42,521 nt of DNA from an uncultured cyanobacterium (GTDB taxonomy: Bacteria; Cyanobacteriota; Cyanobacteriia; Cyanobacteriales; FACHB-T130). The position numbers and the translations under genes were made by a program. Shown here in pieces: positions 9,025-18,146 of the stretch (positions are counted from its first letter, which is position 1; each line of letters opens with the position of its first letter). The stretch is taken from contig CAKZHE010000142.1 of the NCBI GenBank assembly GCA_936920195.1, forward strand, positions 1 through 42,521, written 5' to 3'. The notes below the pieces were generated by a model. The model had not been told where the DNA came from. It worked only from the letters and a program-made list of their open reading frames with translations, and made no database searches.

Positions 9025-10383
9025 ATGCCCAAAGCTCATATCATTGGTTTAGGAAAATCAGGCATTGCCGCCGCCAAACTGCTGAAAAGATCCGGTTGGT
9101 TAGTCACTATCGGCGATGCTAAATCTTCGGCAGAATTGCAACGCCAACAACAGGAATTAGCTGCCCAAGGGATTGAGGTTAAATTAGGCTATTCTTTAAA
9201 CTTAGATAGTCCAGATCGCCCAGAATTAATTGTAGTTAGTCCTGGAGTGCCTTGGGATATCCCCGGATTAATCCAAGCTCGCAATTTGGGCATTGAAACC
9301 ATTGGTGAATTTGAGCTAGCTTGGCGCAATCTCCAATCTCGTCCTTGGGTAGCTGTAACTGGTACAAATGGCAAAACTACTACCACCGCCCTCATTGAAG
9401 CTATCTTTCAAGCCGCAGGCTTTTATGCCCCAGCCTGCGGCAATATTGGTTATGCAGTTTGCGAACTAGCTTTAGGAGAAAAAACTCCTGATTGGATAAT
9501 TGCTGAAGCCAGCAGTTATCAAATTGAATCTTCCCCATCTGTAGTCCCTAGAATTGGCGTATGGACAACTTTTACCCCCGATCATCTCAGTCGTCATAAA
9601 ACTTTGGAAAACTATTATCAAATCAAGGCTGGTTTGCTGAAAAAGTCCCAAGTTCAAGTTATTAATGGCGATGACGCTTATCTGCGACAAGTTGGGATTA
9701 AAGATTGGCCTAGTGCTTGTTGGACTAGCGTTCAAGGTAAGGAAAAATTGTTAGGAGATCCCCAATTTGGAGCTTATATTGAGGATGGGTGGATTATCTC
9801 TCAAGGAGAGTCAATTCTGAAAGCTAATGCCTTGCAAATGGTAGGAGCGCACAATCAACAAAACCTGTTGATGGCAGTAGCAGTAGCCAGATTAGCAGGA
9901 ATTGAACGAGAAGCGATCGCCCAAGCCATTGCCACCTTTCCCGGAGTTCCCCATCGCCTGCAAAAAATCTGCACTTGGCAAGGCATTGACTTTATTAATG
10001 ATAGTAAAGCCACCAATTACGATGCCGCTCAAGTCGGGTTAGCATCAGTTAATGCCCCAGTCATTTTGATTGCTGGCGGCGAAGCCAAGGAAGGCGACGA
10101 TCGTTTGTGGTTGGAAACAATTCAAGCCAAAGCTGCTCAAGTATTGCTAATTGGTGCGGCGGCTGAAGCCTTTGCTAATCGTTTACAACAGGTAGGCTAT
10201 ACCAATTATGAAATTGTAGAAACAATGGCGAAAGCTGTTACCAGGGGGGCAGAACTGGCTCAACAATATCATGCCACAGCGGTACTGTTATCGCCAGCCT
10301 GCGCTAGTTTTGACCAATATCAAAACTTCGAGCAACGGGGGGAAGATTTCCAACAACTTTCTTTAAATTTAGGAATGATCTGA
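9025..10383 (+). CDS. murD: UDP-N-acetylmuramoylalanine-D-glutamate ligase
   Basis: A 452-residue cytosolic Mur ligase that adds D-glutamate to UDP-MurNAc-L-Ala in peptidoglycan precursor synthesis. The N-terminal nucleotide-fold domain ([16 protein letters not shown]) binds the UDP substrate. The central ATPase has the P-loop GTNGKTTT at residues 113-120 and the Mur motif TPDHLSRH. The C-terminal domain begins near FINDSKATN (about 323). Length is normal and all Mur family landmarks are present. The start is the ATG at 9025, just behind the secreted-protein gene. No other cell-wall gene is nearby. Confidence 0.96.
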   Translation: MPKAHIIGLGKSGIAAAKLLKRSGWLVTIGDAKSSAELQRQQQELAAQGIEVKLGYSLNLDSPDRPELIVVSPGVPWDIPGLIQARNLGIETIGEFELAWRNLQSRPWVAVTGTNGKTTTTALIEAIFQAAGFYAPACGNIGYAVCELALGEKTPDWIIAEASSYQIESSPSVVPRIGVWTTFTPDHLSRHKTLENYYQIKAGLLKKSQVQVINGDDAYLRQVGIKDWPSACWTSVQGKEKLLGDPQFGAYIEDGWIISQGESILKANALQMVGAHNQQNLLMAVAVARLAGIEREAIAQAIATFPGVPHRLQKICTWQGIDFINDSKATNYDAAQVGLASVNAPVILIAGGEAKEGDDRLWLETIQAKAAQVLLIGAAAEAFANRLQQVGYTNYEIVETMAKAVTRGAELAQQYHATAVLLSPACASFDQYQNFEQRGEDFQQLSLNLGMI

Positions 10384-10416
10384 ACCCGCCCCACCAGACC
10401 CAAAATTTAGCATTAC

Positions 10417-10525
10417 TCGTTCCCAGGCTCTGCCTGGGAATGCCCATTGAGAGGCTCTGCCTCGCGGATGACAAAGCGAGGCAGAGCCTCTGGAATCGGT
10501 TCCCAGGCAGAGCCTGGGAACCAGT
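10417..10525. repeat. Compound palindrome, TTCCCAGGCTCTGCCTGGGAA family
   Basis: TTCCCAGGCTCTGCCTGGGAA at about 10421-10441 returns in inverse-equivalent form at about 10500-10522 (TTCCCAGGCAGAGCCTGGGAA). Between them lies GAGGCTCTGCCTCGC with its inverse GCGAGGCAGAGCCTC. The whole block can fold into one long branched hairpin. Fragments of this family occur at about 2091, 5925, 22996 and 26101. Confidence 0.8.
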
Positions 10526-10557
10526 TCATCGCAATAATTAAAGTAAAAATAACCGAA

Positions 10558-10611
10558 AGTTTGTAGTTGGGCTTCAGCCCGAATCCGGAGGGCTAAAGCC
10601 CAACTACAAAC
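10558..10611. repeat. Palindrome GTTTGTAGTTGGGCTTCAGCCC family
   Basis: The arms GTTTGTAGTTGGGCTTCAGCCC and GGGCTAAAGCCCAACTACAAAC surround a short GAATCCGGA loop. The stem is over 20 bp with few mismatches. It lies between the convergent ends of murD and the OmpA-like gene and could end transcription from both sides, but it is also a dispersed repeat (second copy at 38638-38695, half copy at 2131). Confidence 0.8.
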
Positions 10612-10629
10612 CTTTTTCTAGAGATCGCT

Positions 10630-11475
10630 TTATTCTTTGCTAATCGAAATTTCCACGCGGCGGTTGCGTTGACGGTTGAGATCGCTATTATTTGCCACCA
10701 GAGGACGACTGCTACCATAACCGACAGAGATAAACCGAAAGCGATCGCGCAAACTACTCGATAAATACTGCTCCACAGCATTAGCTTGCCGAAAAGATAA
10801 CCCCCGATTATCCTCCGGATTGCCCACATTATCTGTATGAATGGCAATCAAAATAGTCGCTCCCTGATAACTGCCCAAATCGCTAATAATTTTATCCAAA
10901 ATTAAACCAGCTTCCCTTCGCAGCAAACTATTCCCCTTGGGAAATAAAACATCGCTCGGTAAAGTTACCTGCAATTTTCCCCCTTGAAATAGGGGTTGAG
11001 TCGCAGCCGGAATAGTTACTGTCTCCTGTAACTGTCCTGCCAGTGCCTGCAACCGCGTTTCCAAGGGAGTGTTAGGGAGGGGATTGCCCAATTGATTTTC
11101 CAAGGCGGTAAGGCGATCGCGAATCGCCTTCACCTCCATCTGCAACTGCTGAACTTGTTCCTGTAACTGCTTTTTTTGTTCGGCACTCAGTAGAGCCGCC
11201 CCTTCTTTCCCCCCTGCCGAGGGAACTGGCAAACCACTAGAAGTAGGCACAGCAGGCGATCGCCATTGCTCAATTTGCCGCCACCCTCGCACCACCAAAG
11301 GCATTTGCGGGCGCGATTGGGGATAAAAAACCGCCACCACTATCCCCACCAAACAGGCAAAGCTGCCGCCAACGCCCAACAGCAGCAATCGATAGAGCCA
11401 AACTAGCAACCAAGGGCGATCGCCAGATGCTGGGGGAGGAGGAGTTTTATCGACTGAACGCGGAGATTTAGCCAC
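10630..11475 (-). CDS. OmpA/MotB-domain membrane protein
   Basis: About 281 residues. A proline-rich cytosolic N-terminus is followed by one transmembrane helix (WLYRLLLLGVGGSFACLVGIVVAVF), a coiled coil (QKKQLQEQVQQLQMEVKAIR) and a C-terminal OmpA-type peptidoglycan-binding domain. The last runs from VTLPSDVLFPKGNS through ILIAIHTDNVGN and ends NRQRNRRVEISI, the characteristic OmpA C-terminus. It probably ties the inner membrane to peptidoglycan from the periplasmic side. I chose GTG at 11475 because AGGA lies 8 bases upstream; the frame also opens at TTG 11505. A stator (MotA-like) partner is not nearby. Confidence 0.85.
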   Translation of the reverse strand: MAKSPRSVDKTPPPPASGDRPWLLVWLYRLLLLGVGGSFACLVGIVVAVFYPQSRPQMPLVVRGWRQIEQWRSPAVPTSSGLPVPSAGGKEGAALLSAEQKKQLQEQVQQLQMEVKAIRDRLTALENQLGNPLPNTPLETRLQALAGQLQETVTIPAATQPLFQGGKLQVTLPSDVLFPKGNSLLRREAGLILDKIISDLGSYQGATILIAIHTDNVGNPEDNRGLSFRQANAVEQYLSSSLRDRFRFISVGYGSSRPLVANNSDLNRQRNRRVEISISKE

Positions 11476-11505
11476 CAGGTTTCCTACAATTGATCCAAAC
11501 AACAA

Positions 11506-11913
11506 TTAAATCCTAGAAAAAACTTAGCACTTTCACCGTCCTATCTCCACCCTCAAAAGTGGCACACTGGATTACAATTCCTTGCAGTATATACCAACTT
11601 TTTTCCCCTCTCAAGGCGAAAAATTCTGTCTAAAGTAGAGACAGGGTTGGAATCGGAGGTTCCAGAGAAAGAATTAAAATCCAAATCTCATCACTGTTGG
11701 AATTGCGGAAGACAAATTTCCCGCCGTTGAGATAGGCTAACTATAATTTGCTTTAGGTGTAAATTGCGAATTGTGTAGAAAACTTTAATTCCATCGATAA
11801 ACTGATCCATTATTCCGTTTTTATCCACTACAATGAAGGGCATCGCACTATGTATTCTGGCGCTGTTCCTCGCACAATCAACGCCATTTTTCAAGAGCTA
11901 CCCCCCCTAATCA
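11506..11913. other. Gene-free interval with a possible broken zinc-ribbon fragment
   Basis: No convincing gene. On the plus strand one frame shows CWNC (codons from 11695) and CFRC (codons from 11749) in the same frame, C-x2-C-x15-C-x2-C, but interrupted by TGA at 11728-11730. A 25-codon hydrophobic ORF (11833-11910) ends just before the next gene and is probably chance. No strong terminator or promoter was seen. Confidence 0.4.
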
Positions 11914-12810
11914 ATGTTAAAAGCCAACTTTTCAGGATGGTTCCCTCTGCCACCATACCGTTCTCTTTTGGCTGCTGCGCTGTTAGTTGCTCCCAATCTG
12001 CTTCTTCACAGCCAAGCTGCATTAGCTGAAGTCCCTGCCTCTACCAAAGTTAGCCAAGATACTTTACCTCCCGCCGAATCCACAATCAAAGTGCCTGCTA
12101 CTGCAACTGCCCCTAATAGGAGTGAACCAGCGGTGCAGATCGATCCTCTTGATAGCCCCCATCCGATTCCTTGGAACTGGGTATTAACTACCCACGCTGA
12201 AGTCGCCGCTAATGGCGGTTCCGGATTGCGCTACTATCGCAGTCCTTCCTTAATTTCGCCAGACGGACAATTTGCCGCCTACACCCGCATTCAAATGGAT
12301 ATTCAGCCAGAATTGCATCGCAGTCGGGTGACTAGCGTGCTGTTCTTGGAAAATTTGCGGACAGGAAATTTACGCACCATCATTGCTTCTTCTCCTTTGG
12401 CGAGCAATCCTTTTGCTCATAATGAAGAAGCCGATATGCCAGGGACAATCTCAATTTTGATGCCCATTTCCTGGTCTTCCGCTGGCGAACTACTATTAGC
12501 AAGGCAATTTGAAGGCATATTTAGCACTTCTGATGCTTCTGATTATGCGGTGATTTGGGATCGACAGACAAATACTACTCGCACCCTGACACCTACCAAG
12601 GTTGATTATACCCATGCGGTATTATTAGGTTGGAGTAAAAGCCAAGCCGATCGAATTCTCTTTCGAGCGGGTAATTTAGGTGATGATAAATGGCCTTTAT
12701 GGGCGGTGGGTCAAAATGGTGAAACCGTAGCGGCAACTGAAGATCCGCAACCAATTGTATTTGGGCAATTTGTGAATAATCTTTGGGCTGGACCCCAAGC
12801 TTTGAAATAA
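11914..12810 (+). CDS. Secreted WD40/TolB-like conserved protein
   Basis: 298 residues with a signal peptide (hydrophobic LLAAALLVAPNLLLHSQAALA, cleavage after ALA about residue 38), then a Pro/Thr/Ala-rich linker and a globular beta-rich domain of about 210 residues. Phrases such as LISPDGQFAAYTRI, SVLFLENLRTGNLRTI and YAVIWDRQTNTTRTLTP resemble blades of a TolB-type propeller, so a periplasmic propeller-like domain is likely. No enzymatic motif was recognised. The start is the ATG at 11914. It converges with the patatin gene, with a bidirectional terminator between them. Specific function unknown. Confidence 0.7.
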   Translation: MLKANFSGWFPLPPYRSLLAAALLVAPNLLLHSQAALAEVPASTKVSQDTLPPAESTIKVPATATAPNRSEPAVQIDPLDSPHPIPWNWVLTTHAEVAANGGSGLRYYRSPSLISPDGQFAAYTRIQMDIQPELHRSRVTSVLFLENLRTGNLRTIIASSPLASNPFAHNEEADMPGTISILMPISWSSAGELLLARQFEGIFSTSDASDYAVIWDRQTNTTRTLTPTKVDYTHAVLLGWSKSQADRILFRAGNLGDDKWPLWAVGQNGETVAATEDPQPIVFGQFVNNLWAGPQALK

Positions 12811-12839
12811 TTTTGTCAATAGGCAATAGATAACATGAC

Positions 12840-12867
12840 AAACCCTACTTAAAAGTAGGGTTTTTTG
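12840..12867. terminator. Bidirectional Rho-independent terminator
   Basis: The stem AACCCTACTT / AAGTAGGGTT has a two-base apex and is followed by TTTT on the plus strand and preceded by an A-rich side for the minus strand. It sits between the convergent secreted protein and patatin genes and can serve both. Confidence 0.8.
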
Positions 12868-12885
12868 TTCGCAGTAATTACGAAG

Positions 12886-15222
12886 TTACTCTATTTCACT
12901 TTTGGAAGAGAGTTGAATTTCATCTACTAGCTTTTGCAAAAGTTCCAAATTATCTTTGGGTTTTTCAGTAATGATTGTCCAGCCATCTTTAACGGCCTGT
13001 TTTTGCCCCTCAGTTAATTTCCATGACAGCGGTGGCTGATATTTACCCTGGTCGTTAAATAAATCGGAAACTTCACTTTTCTTGGATTTATCAAATCCAA
13101 GAAATTCATTGTAGGAAGGGAAAAAGATCGGAATGTGGTGAATATCTAGGCGATTGCTATATTTTTCTTGAATCAATTCAATCTCTAGGCTATTTCTAGA
13201 AGTTTGCGTGGAATTGCTAACGCTATATAAAGCTAATAGTGGTCCAAGTATTGCCATAACCCAGCCACTTTTAGTTTTTTTTGATTGAGAAAAACCCAAT
13301 AAAGCTAATAGTTTTTCAAGGGGTAAAAAAAGACCGTTTTGGGGTGCATTGGGCAATTCTGATTGCTCTTTAGGAAAGGCATTAATTTCGATAAAAATGA
13401 CTTTTTTAAAATTGAGCTTTTGTTTTTTTTGCTCCAATTTATCTGGCCATTTATCGAGCCATTCTACCATCGTAAAAATACCTGAGTTATCAAAATAGCC
13501 CCCATCAGCGATGTGATAGCTTTTGTTCTGAAAATCATCTATGGGAGTATATTTTTTGCCCTTACTATCTAATACCCGACCTTGAGCAATTGGCGAAATA
13601 TAAGGAAACGTGGCAGATAGTCTGGCGGCGGTGACTATGTTGATGTCATAGTCACTATAAAGAGTGTTAAAATCCAGAAATTTACTTTTTTCTACTTCCT
13701 TTTTATCCTCACTGGCAAAGGTCATTGGCGAAATCAAAAATCGCCGTCCATCTTCAACTATAGTGGCATTAAATATTGGGATCGGAATTTGTCCTGCTAG
13801 CACTTGAGTTCGCCAAGTATCTAAGGATTTCGATTGATTTGGCTCTTTGAGTTCTCCTTGCCAGTCGGTTTCCATTGCTTTGCCGCGATCGCTCAAATTT
13901 AGGGGCAGAAAATCAGTTAAAAATGGTAATCCAGCTAACCGCCATAAATCTGGATATGCTAATCCCCAACCCACGGCATCTAAACTATCTTGAGTTGTTG
14001 CTTTAAAAATATCCTTGAAATCACTCTTGTCGGGATAATGTTTTTCAAGATTCACCCGATCCAGATAATACATTGACCCAACCGAACCACCCGATACTGA
14101 ACTAATAAAACCGATGGCTTTGGCAAACTTTTCTCCTGCCCCTTGATTGTTTTTCTCTAACCATTCTTGCAATCCGGTTAGCACTTGCACTGTCCAAGCA
14201 GCAGCTTGAATGCCGCCACCACTAGCGCAAACAATGATTAATGTGCGATTTCCTTCTGGCTGCCATCCCAGGCGGTTTTCTAGTACCTTCTCAAAATCTC
14301 TTAACTCAGAATCAGGCTTTTTATCTCGAAGTGGTTTCAGGGCAAAAAATTGATACACATTAAATAGAATGTAGCTACCTATAGAAGTAATTACTAACAA
14401 GAGCAAAGGCAAAATGTGATAGAAGTCAAAAAAGAAGGTCAGTCCACCAAAAGCTAGAGTTAGCACTGTAGCAATCAGCATGAGATATAATAAAGCTGGG
14501 GTCTCCCTTCGTTTGGAATCTGGTTGTGGTCGGTAAATATAAGCAATTAATCCATAGGCTAACATACCGCTCAAAAAGAAGGCAGTTGCTGTCAAATGCC
14601 CTGTAGTGAGTGACTTTGTTACCGGATCGATATAACCATCTGTCTGCTGTTTAGTCAAAAAGGAAATTATCTGTCCCAATAACTCTTTTAACTCGTTATG
14701 AGTAGATAACCAATAACGAGTTAAATCAAAGCTCCCAAAAAAAATGATGGCAAAGACAATTCCAAGGAATGCTCCCCAAAATCTTTCATTGATGAATTGT
14801 CTCCCATCTCTTTCATTATTATCGGGATTCTTTTCATACAGAACAACTGTTGTAATGGAGATCGGCAAACTGAGGGCGATCGCTAGTATATATTGCTCAG
14901 TTTTTGAAAGCGCAAATAATACTGGTATTCCGAAACGACTAGGCCCGTCTGCGATGACAATATAAGCAACTAATGTCACCGCTATTGCGGCGGCAAAGGT
15001 GCTAGCAATTGTTAAAGCTATTTGCCAAAATGATCTCAGTACAAATAGGTTTCTGAGGATATTTGGCACTACCTGAGTCGCAATGTATGGGAAGATAATG
15101 AGAAACAATCCGCTTAAAATCGGGACGCGCAAGAAAAATAAATATTGCCAAAAACTGTCTGGAATATTTAACCAACAGATTACAGCGAGTATCGCTAGAC
15201 CAATCCATAAAAAAATCTTCAT
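12886..15222 (-). CDS. Membrane-anchored patatin-like phospholipase
   Basis: 778 residues. The first ~290 hold about eight hydrophobic segments (for example IGLAILAVICWLNIP, IALTIASTFAAAIAVTLVAY, LLYLMLIATVLTLAFGGL). A cytosolic patatin-type domain follows: the Gly-rich oxyanion loop ASGGGIQ (about 330-336), nucleophile Ser377 in SSVSGGSVG and catalytic Asp573 in DGGYFDNSG. The Ser-Asp dyad is complete, but the motif is S-x-S-x-G rather than the usual G-x-S-x-G. Patatin enzymes hydrolyse acyl chains from phospholipids or galactolipids; the substrate here is unknown. The start is the ATG at 15222. The multi-span N-terminus is unusual for patatins and places the enzyme at a membrane. No CD-NTase or other signalling partner is adjacent, so a defence role has no support from context. 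Confidence 0.85.
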   Translation of the reverse strand: MKIFLWIGLAILAVICWLNIPDSFWQYLFFLRVPILSGLFLIIFPYIATQVVPNILRNLFVLRSFWQIALTIASTFAAAIAVTLVAYIVIADGPSRFGIPVLFALSKTEQYILAIALSLPISITTVVLYEKNPDNNERDGRQFINERFWGAFLGIVFAIIFFGSFDLTRYWLSTHNELKELLGQIISFLTKQQTDGYIDPVTKSLTTGHLTATAFFLSGMLAYGLIAYIYRPQPDSKRRETPALLYLMLIATVLTLAFGGLTFFFDFYHILPLLLLVITSIGSYILFNVYQFFALKPLRDKKPDSELRDFEKVLENRLGWQPEGNRTLIIVCASGGGIQAAAWTVQVLTGLQEWLEKNNQGAGEKFAKAIGFISSVSGGSVGSMYYLDRVNLEKHYPDKSDFKDIFKATTQDSLDAVGWGLAYPDLWRLAGLPFLTDFLPLNLSDRGKAMETDWQGELKEPNQSKSLDTWRTQVLAGQIPIPIFNATIVEDGRRFLISPMTFASEDKKEVEKSKFLDFNTLYSDYDINIVTAARLSATFPYISPIAQGRVLDSKGKKYTPIDDFQNKSYHIADGGYFDNSGIFTMVEWLDKWPDKLEQKKQKLNFKKVIFIEINAFPKEQSELPNAPQNGLFLPLEKLLALLGFSQSKKTKSGWVMAILGPLLALYSVSNSTQTSRNSLEIELIQEKYSNRLDIHHIPIFFPSYNEFLGFDKSKKSEVSDLFNDQGKYQPPLSWKLTEGQKQAVKDGWTIITEKPKDNLELLQKLVDEIQLSSKSEIE

Positions 15223-15331
15223 GGGGTTAATTCCGTTACTTGATAGCTAAAATTAGAAATATATATATTATTTCTAAGCTATACTTTGGGTTGGAGTGGA
15301 TAAAGTTAAGAAAAATTTAAGATTTGGAAAA

Positions 15332-16000
15332 ATGTTCAGAAGTTTTCTCAGTCTGTTTTTAAAATCTAATTGTCCCCTGTGCCAGCGTCCGGCAGATTTG
15401 GAGCTTTGTGATTTTTGTCAGCGGCAATTGCAAAAATGTCAATTACCTAATTGTAAAGAATTATGGCAAGGAGATTTACCTGTTTTTGCCTGGGGAGTTT
15501 ATGGGGGCATATTGAAAAGGGCGATCGCTGCCCTAAAATATGAAAATCACCCTCAGTTGGCTCGCCCCTTGGGGCAGTATCTGGGTAAAGCCTGGTTAAA
15601 AGCCCAACTTTCTTTCCCAGAGAAGTTTTCCCATCCACCCACAGTAGTGCCAATTCCCCTCCACGCTACTAAGTTAAAAAAACGGGGATTTAATCAGGCG
15701 GAATTGTTGGCAGAAAGTTTTTGCGAAGTAACTCGTTTGAAGTTAACAGCGAAGGGTTTAGAAAGAATTAAGGAAACTGAGGCGCTATTTGGACTTTCGC
15801 CGCAAGAGCGCATCGAAAACTTGCAAAATGCCTTTCGGGTAGGAAAAGGTTTGCGCCGCCAATCCCAGGTAATTTTATTAGATGATATTTATACGACTGG
15901 CAATACTGTAAAAGAGGCAGCAAAGGCTTTGCAGCAGCAGGGGATTGCGACTTGTGGGGTAGTAGCGATCGCGACTCCATTGCATTCAAAGTTGGGGTAA
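15332..16000 (+). CDS. comF: ComF family phosphoribosyltransferase-like protein
   Basis: About 222 residues. An N-terminal zinc finger (Cys14, Cys17, Cys26, Cys29: CPLCQR ... CDFC) precedes a type I phosphoribosyltransferase fold with the PRPP loop VILLDDIYTTGNT near residues 180-192. VVPIPLHATKLKKRGFNQAELLA is the ComF core signature. ComF proteins are needed for natural transformation in several bacteria, including cyanobacteria, and act at the cytosolic side of DNA uptake. I chose the ATG at 15332; an upstream GTG at 15296 would add 12 basic residues. No other competence gene is nearby. It converges with glutathione reductase, 36 bases apart. Confidence 0.88.
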   Translation: MFRSFLSLFLKSNCPLCQRPADLELCDFCQRQLQKCQLPNCKELWQGDLPVFAWGVYGGILKRAIAALKYENHPQLARPLGQYLGKAWLKAQLSFPEKFSHPPTVVPIPLHATKLKKRGFNQAELLAESFCEVTRLKLTAKGLERIKETEALFGLSPQERIENLQNAFRVGKGLRRQSQVILLDDIYTTGNTVKEAAKALQQQGIATCGVVAIATPLHSKLG

Positions 16001-16036
16001 AATTAAATCAGTTCATTGGGATTAAGTCCCGCCCTT

Positions 16037-17377
16037 CTATCGCATCGTGACAAACTCTTCGGCAGTAGAAGGATGAATACCAATGGTGGCATCAAAGTCC
16101 TTTTTCTTTGCTCCCATTTTAACGGCGATCGCTACCCCTTGAATGATTTCGGCAGCATTATCTCCTACCATGTGAGCGCCCAATACCACATCGGTATATT
16201 TGTCAACAATTAACTTCATAAAAGTTTTTTCATCCGCCCCAGTTAAACTATGAAACATCGGGCGAAACTGAGTTTGATAAACTACAACTTCTAGAAATAA
16301 ATCCCTCGCTTCGGCTTCCGTTAACCCCACTGTAGCAGCTTCTGGGTGGGAAAACACCGCAGAGGGAACATTGCGATAACTGATATGGCGGGGATGATTG
16401 CCAAACTCAGTATCGGCAAAAGCTCGCCCTTCGCCAATGGCAATCGGGGTTAAATTTTTGCGGTTGGTACAATCACCCACTGCAAAAATATGGGGTTGGG
16501 AAGTGCGACTATATTCATCAACAGCGATCGCCTTTTCCTTCACTGCCACTGCAACTTTTTCTAGTCCCAAACCTTCTAAATTCGGTAGTCTTCCGGTAGC
16601 ATAAAGCACCGCATCAACTGTTAAAGTTGTTTCTGACTCTCCAGTTAAAGTTAACTGCAAACCTGCTGGCACTGGCTCAATTTTCTCCACATTAGTATGG
16701 AAACGAAAATCAATACCATGCTGCACCATCCCCGCTTGCACATAGGCGCGAATATCATCATCAAACCCATTTAATACCAAATCTCTCCGGACAATTTGGG
16801 TAACTTTAGAACCCAACCCCTTCATAATTCCAGCAAACTCTACCGCAATATAACCGCCACCTACCACCGCAATATGCTGTGGTTGTACCTGTAAATGGAA
16901 CATCTCGCGGGAAGTGAGCGCCAATTCAATCCCCGGAATGGCGGGTTTAAAAGCTTCTCCCCCCACGGCAATCAAAATCTTTTCTGCCGTGACTTGGCGA
17001 TCGCCTACTGCTACTGTATGGGCATCGACAAAAGTCACATTACCTCGCAACAATTCTACCCCAGCCTGAGCTAATAAACCAATATGAATTTCACTTAATC
17101 GCCGCACTTCCTTGTCTATAGCAGTAATCAAATATTGCCAATTCAAACTGCTTTCAACCGGACTCCAACCATAGCTCACAGCCTCAGCGTACAAGTGAGA
17201 AAACTGAGAACCATAAACTAGCAGTTTCTTGGGAACGCAGCCGCGAATCACGCAAGTACCCCCGACTAATTCCCGTTCAGCGATCGCCACTTTTGCCCCA
17301 TAACTAGCGGATTTTTTCGCTGCTGCCAATCCCCCAGAACCCGCCCCAATTGCCAATAAATCGTAATCGTAACTCAT
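16037..17377 (-). CDS. gor: Glutathione-disulfide reductase
   Basis: About 446 residues from the ATG at 17377, chosen because MSYDYDLLAIGAGSGG is the family start; the frame opens 12 codons earlier. The FAD-binding GAGSGG is at 11-16, the redox disulfide GGTCVIRGCVPKK (Cys42/Cys47) follows, and the NADPH fold is at AVVGGGYIAVEFAG. The second FAD motif is IFAVGDCT, and the dimer-interface catalytic His-Glu pair is in GIHPSTAEEFVTM at the C-terminus. It reduces glutathione disulfide with NADPH for oxidative stress protection in the cytosol. Closely related flavoenzymes (mercuric, trypanothione reductase) are less likely given the CVIRGC motif and lack of extra domains. Confidence 0.92.
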   Translation of the reverse strand: MSYDYDLLAIGAGSGGLAAAKKSASYGAKVAIAERELVGGTCVIRGCVPKKLLVYGSQFSHLYAEAVSYGWSPVESSLNWQYLITAIDKEVRRLSEIHIGLLAQAGVELLRGNVTFVDAHTVAVGDRQVTAEKILIAVGGEAFKPAIPGIELALTSREMFHLQVQPQHIAVVGGGYIAVEFAGIMKGLGSKVTQIVRRDLVLNGFDDDIRAYVQAGMVQHGIDFRFHTNVEKIEPVPAGLQLTLTGESETTLTVDAVLYATGRLPNLEGLGLEKVAVAVKEKAIAVDEYSRTSQPHIFAVGDCTNRKNLTPIAIGEGRAFADTEFGNHPRHISYRNVPSAVFSHPEAATVGLTEAEARDLFLEVVVYQTQFRPMFHSLTGADEKTFMKLIVDKYTDVVLGAHMVGDNAAEIIQGVAIAVKMGAKKKDFDATIGIHPSTAEEFVTMR

Positions 17378-17441
17378 AGGAATTAACCGTTGAAAAATGA
17401 ATGGATAGACCAAGGATCTGTTTCATTGCTCGATTAATAGT

Positions 17442-17454
17442 TGCGTAAGTCCTT
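17442..17454. repeat. Solo end of the CAGGACTTACGCA element family
   Basis: TGCGTAAGTCCTT matches the right terminal repeat of the elements at 5723, 24770 and 36266 in 12 of 13 bases, but no partner end lies nearby. It fits a decayed or solo copy between gor and the coiled-coil gene. Confidence 0.45.
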
Positions 17455-17459
17455 GAAAG

Positions 17460-18146
17460 TTAGCTTTTCTTCTGTGATGTTCCTGACTCCCTGGTTGGCT
17501 CCTGCAATGTCTGCCGTCCATTCCGAATCACCCTGAGCATATCACTCAGTTGCTGTTCAATACTTCCCAGCACCCGATCGGCATAATCATCCGCTCCATT
17601 TTGAATATCTTCTGCCTCTTCTAAGGCCCTAGCGCGGATTTGTAGCAGTTCCTGCTGCCCTTGCAACCGCATCCGTTCAATTTCTGCCAAAGTTTGTTCC
17701 TGAATTGCCCGACACTCCTCCTGCACCTGCTGCCGAATTTGTTGCGCCTCCATTTCTGCCTGTCGAACAATATCCATCTCACTCAGGATCTGATCGGCTC
17801 GCTGTTCTGCTGCTGCAATAATTTGTTCAGCATACTGTTCGGCTTGCCGCAAAATCTCCTCCTTTTGGAGGACAATTTCTTCAGCTTCCACAAAAGCCGC
17901 CGGGAGATTCAACCGGACTAGATCCAGTTGATCCAATAACTGCTCTTCATCCACCAAAGTCCGCCGAGTCAGGGGAATATGCAGACTGTCGAGAATAATT
18001 TCCTCAATCCGGTTGAGTTCCCGCTGAATGTCTACATTTCCGTTTCGGGCAGGCGCTCCATAGGCTGTGCCATTGGGAGAGGATTCGCTGGAATTGCTGG
18101 TTCCGTTGCTGTCGGGTTCGATGCGGGTGTTGTTTTGGCGTAACAT
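17460..18146 (-). CDS. Coiled-coil DivIVA-like protein
   Basis: 228 residues. Residues 1-38 are low complexity (Ser/Asn/Thr/Pro) and lie entirely in the stretch that overlaps coaD. The rest is an almost continuous coiled coil ([38 protein letters not shown], then Gln/Glu-rich heptads to about 200). The segment [26 protein letters not shown] is reminiscent of cyanobacterial DivIVA/Cdv3-type proteins that organise division or polar sites, but this identification is tentative; ATP-synthase b-like coiled coils are an alternative. No signal peptide or membrane span. The start is ATG 18146, the only in-frame ATG before the coiled coil, so the 115-bp overlap with coaD is probably real and implies coupled expression. 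Confidence 0.75.
   Translation of the reverse strand: MLRQNNTRIEPDSNGTSNSSESSPNGTAYGAPARNGNVDIQRELNRIEEIILDSLHIPLTRRTLVDEEQLLDQLDLVRLNLPAAFVEAEEIVLQKEEILRQAEQYAEQIIAAAEQRADQILSEMDIVRQAEMEAQQIRQQVQEECRAIQEQTLAEIERMRLQGQQELLQIRARALEEAEDIQNGADDYADRVLGSIEQQLSDMLRVIRNGRQTLQEPTRESGTSQKKS

Noticed and set aside
12886-15222. Patatin gene considered as a CBASS effector
   Set aside because: No CD-NTase, Cap2/Cap3 or other CBASS gene lies nearby, and a multi-span N-terminus is not the usual CapV form.
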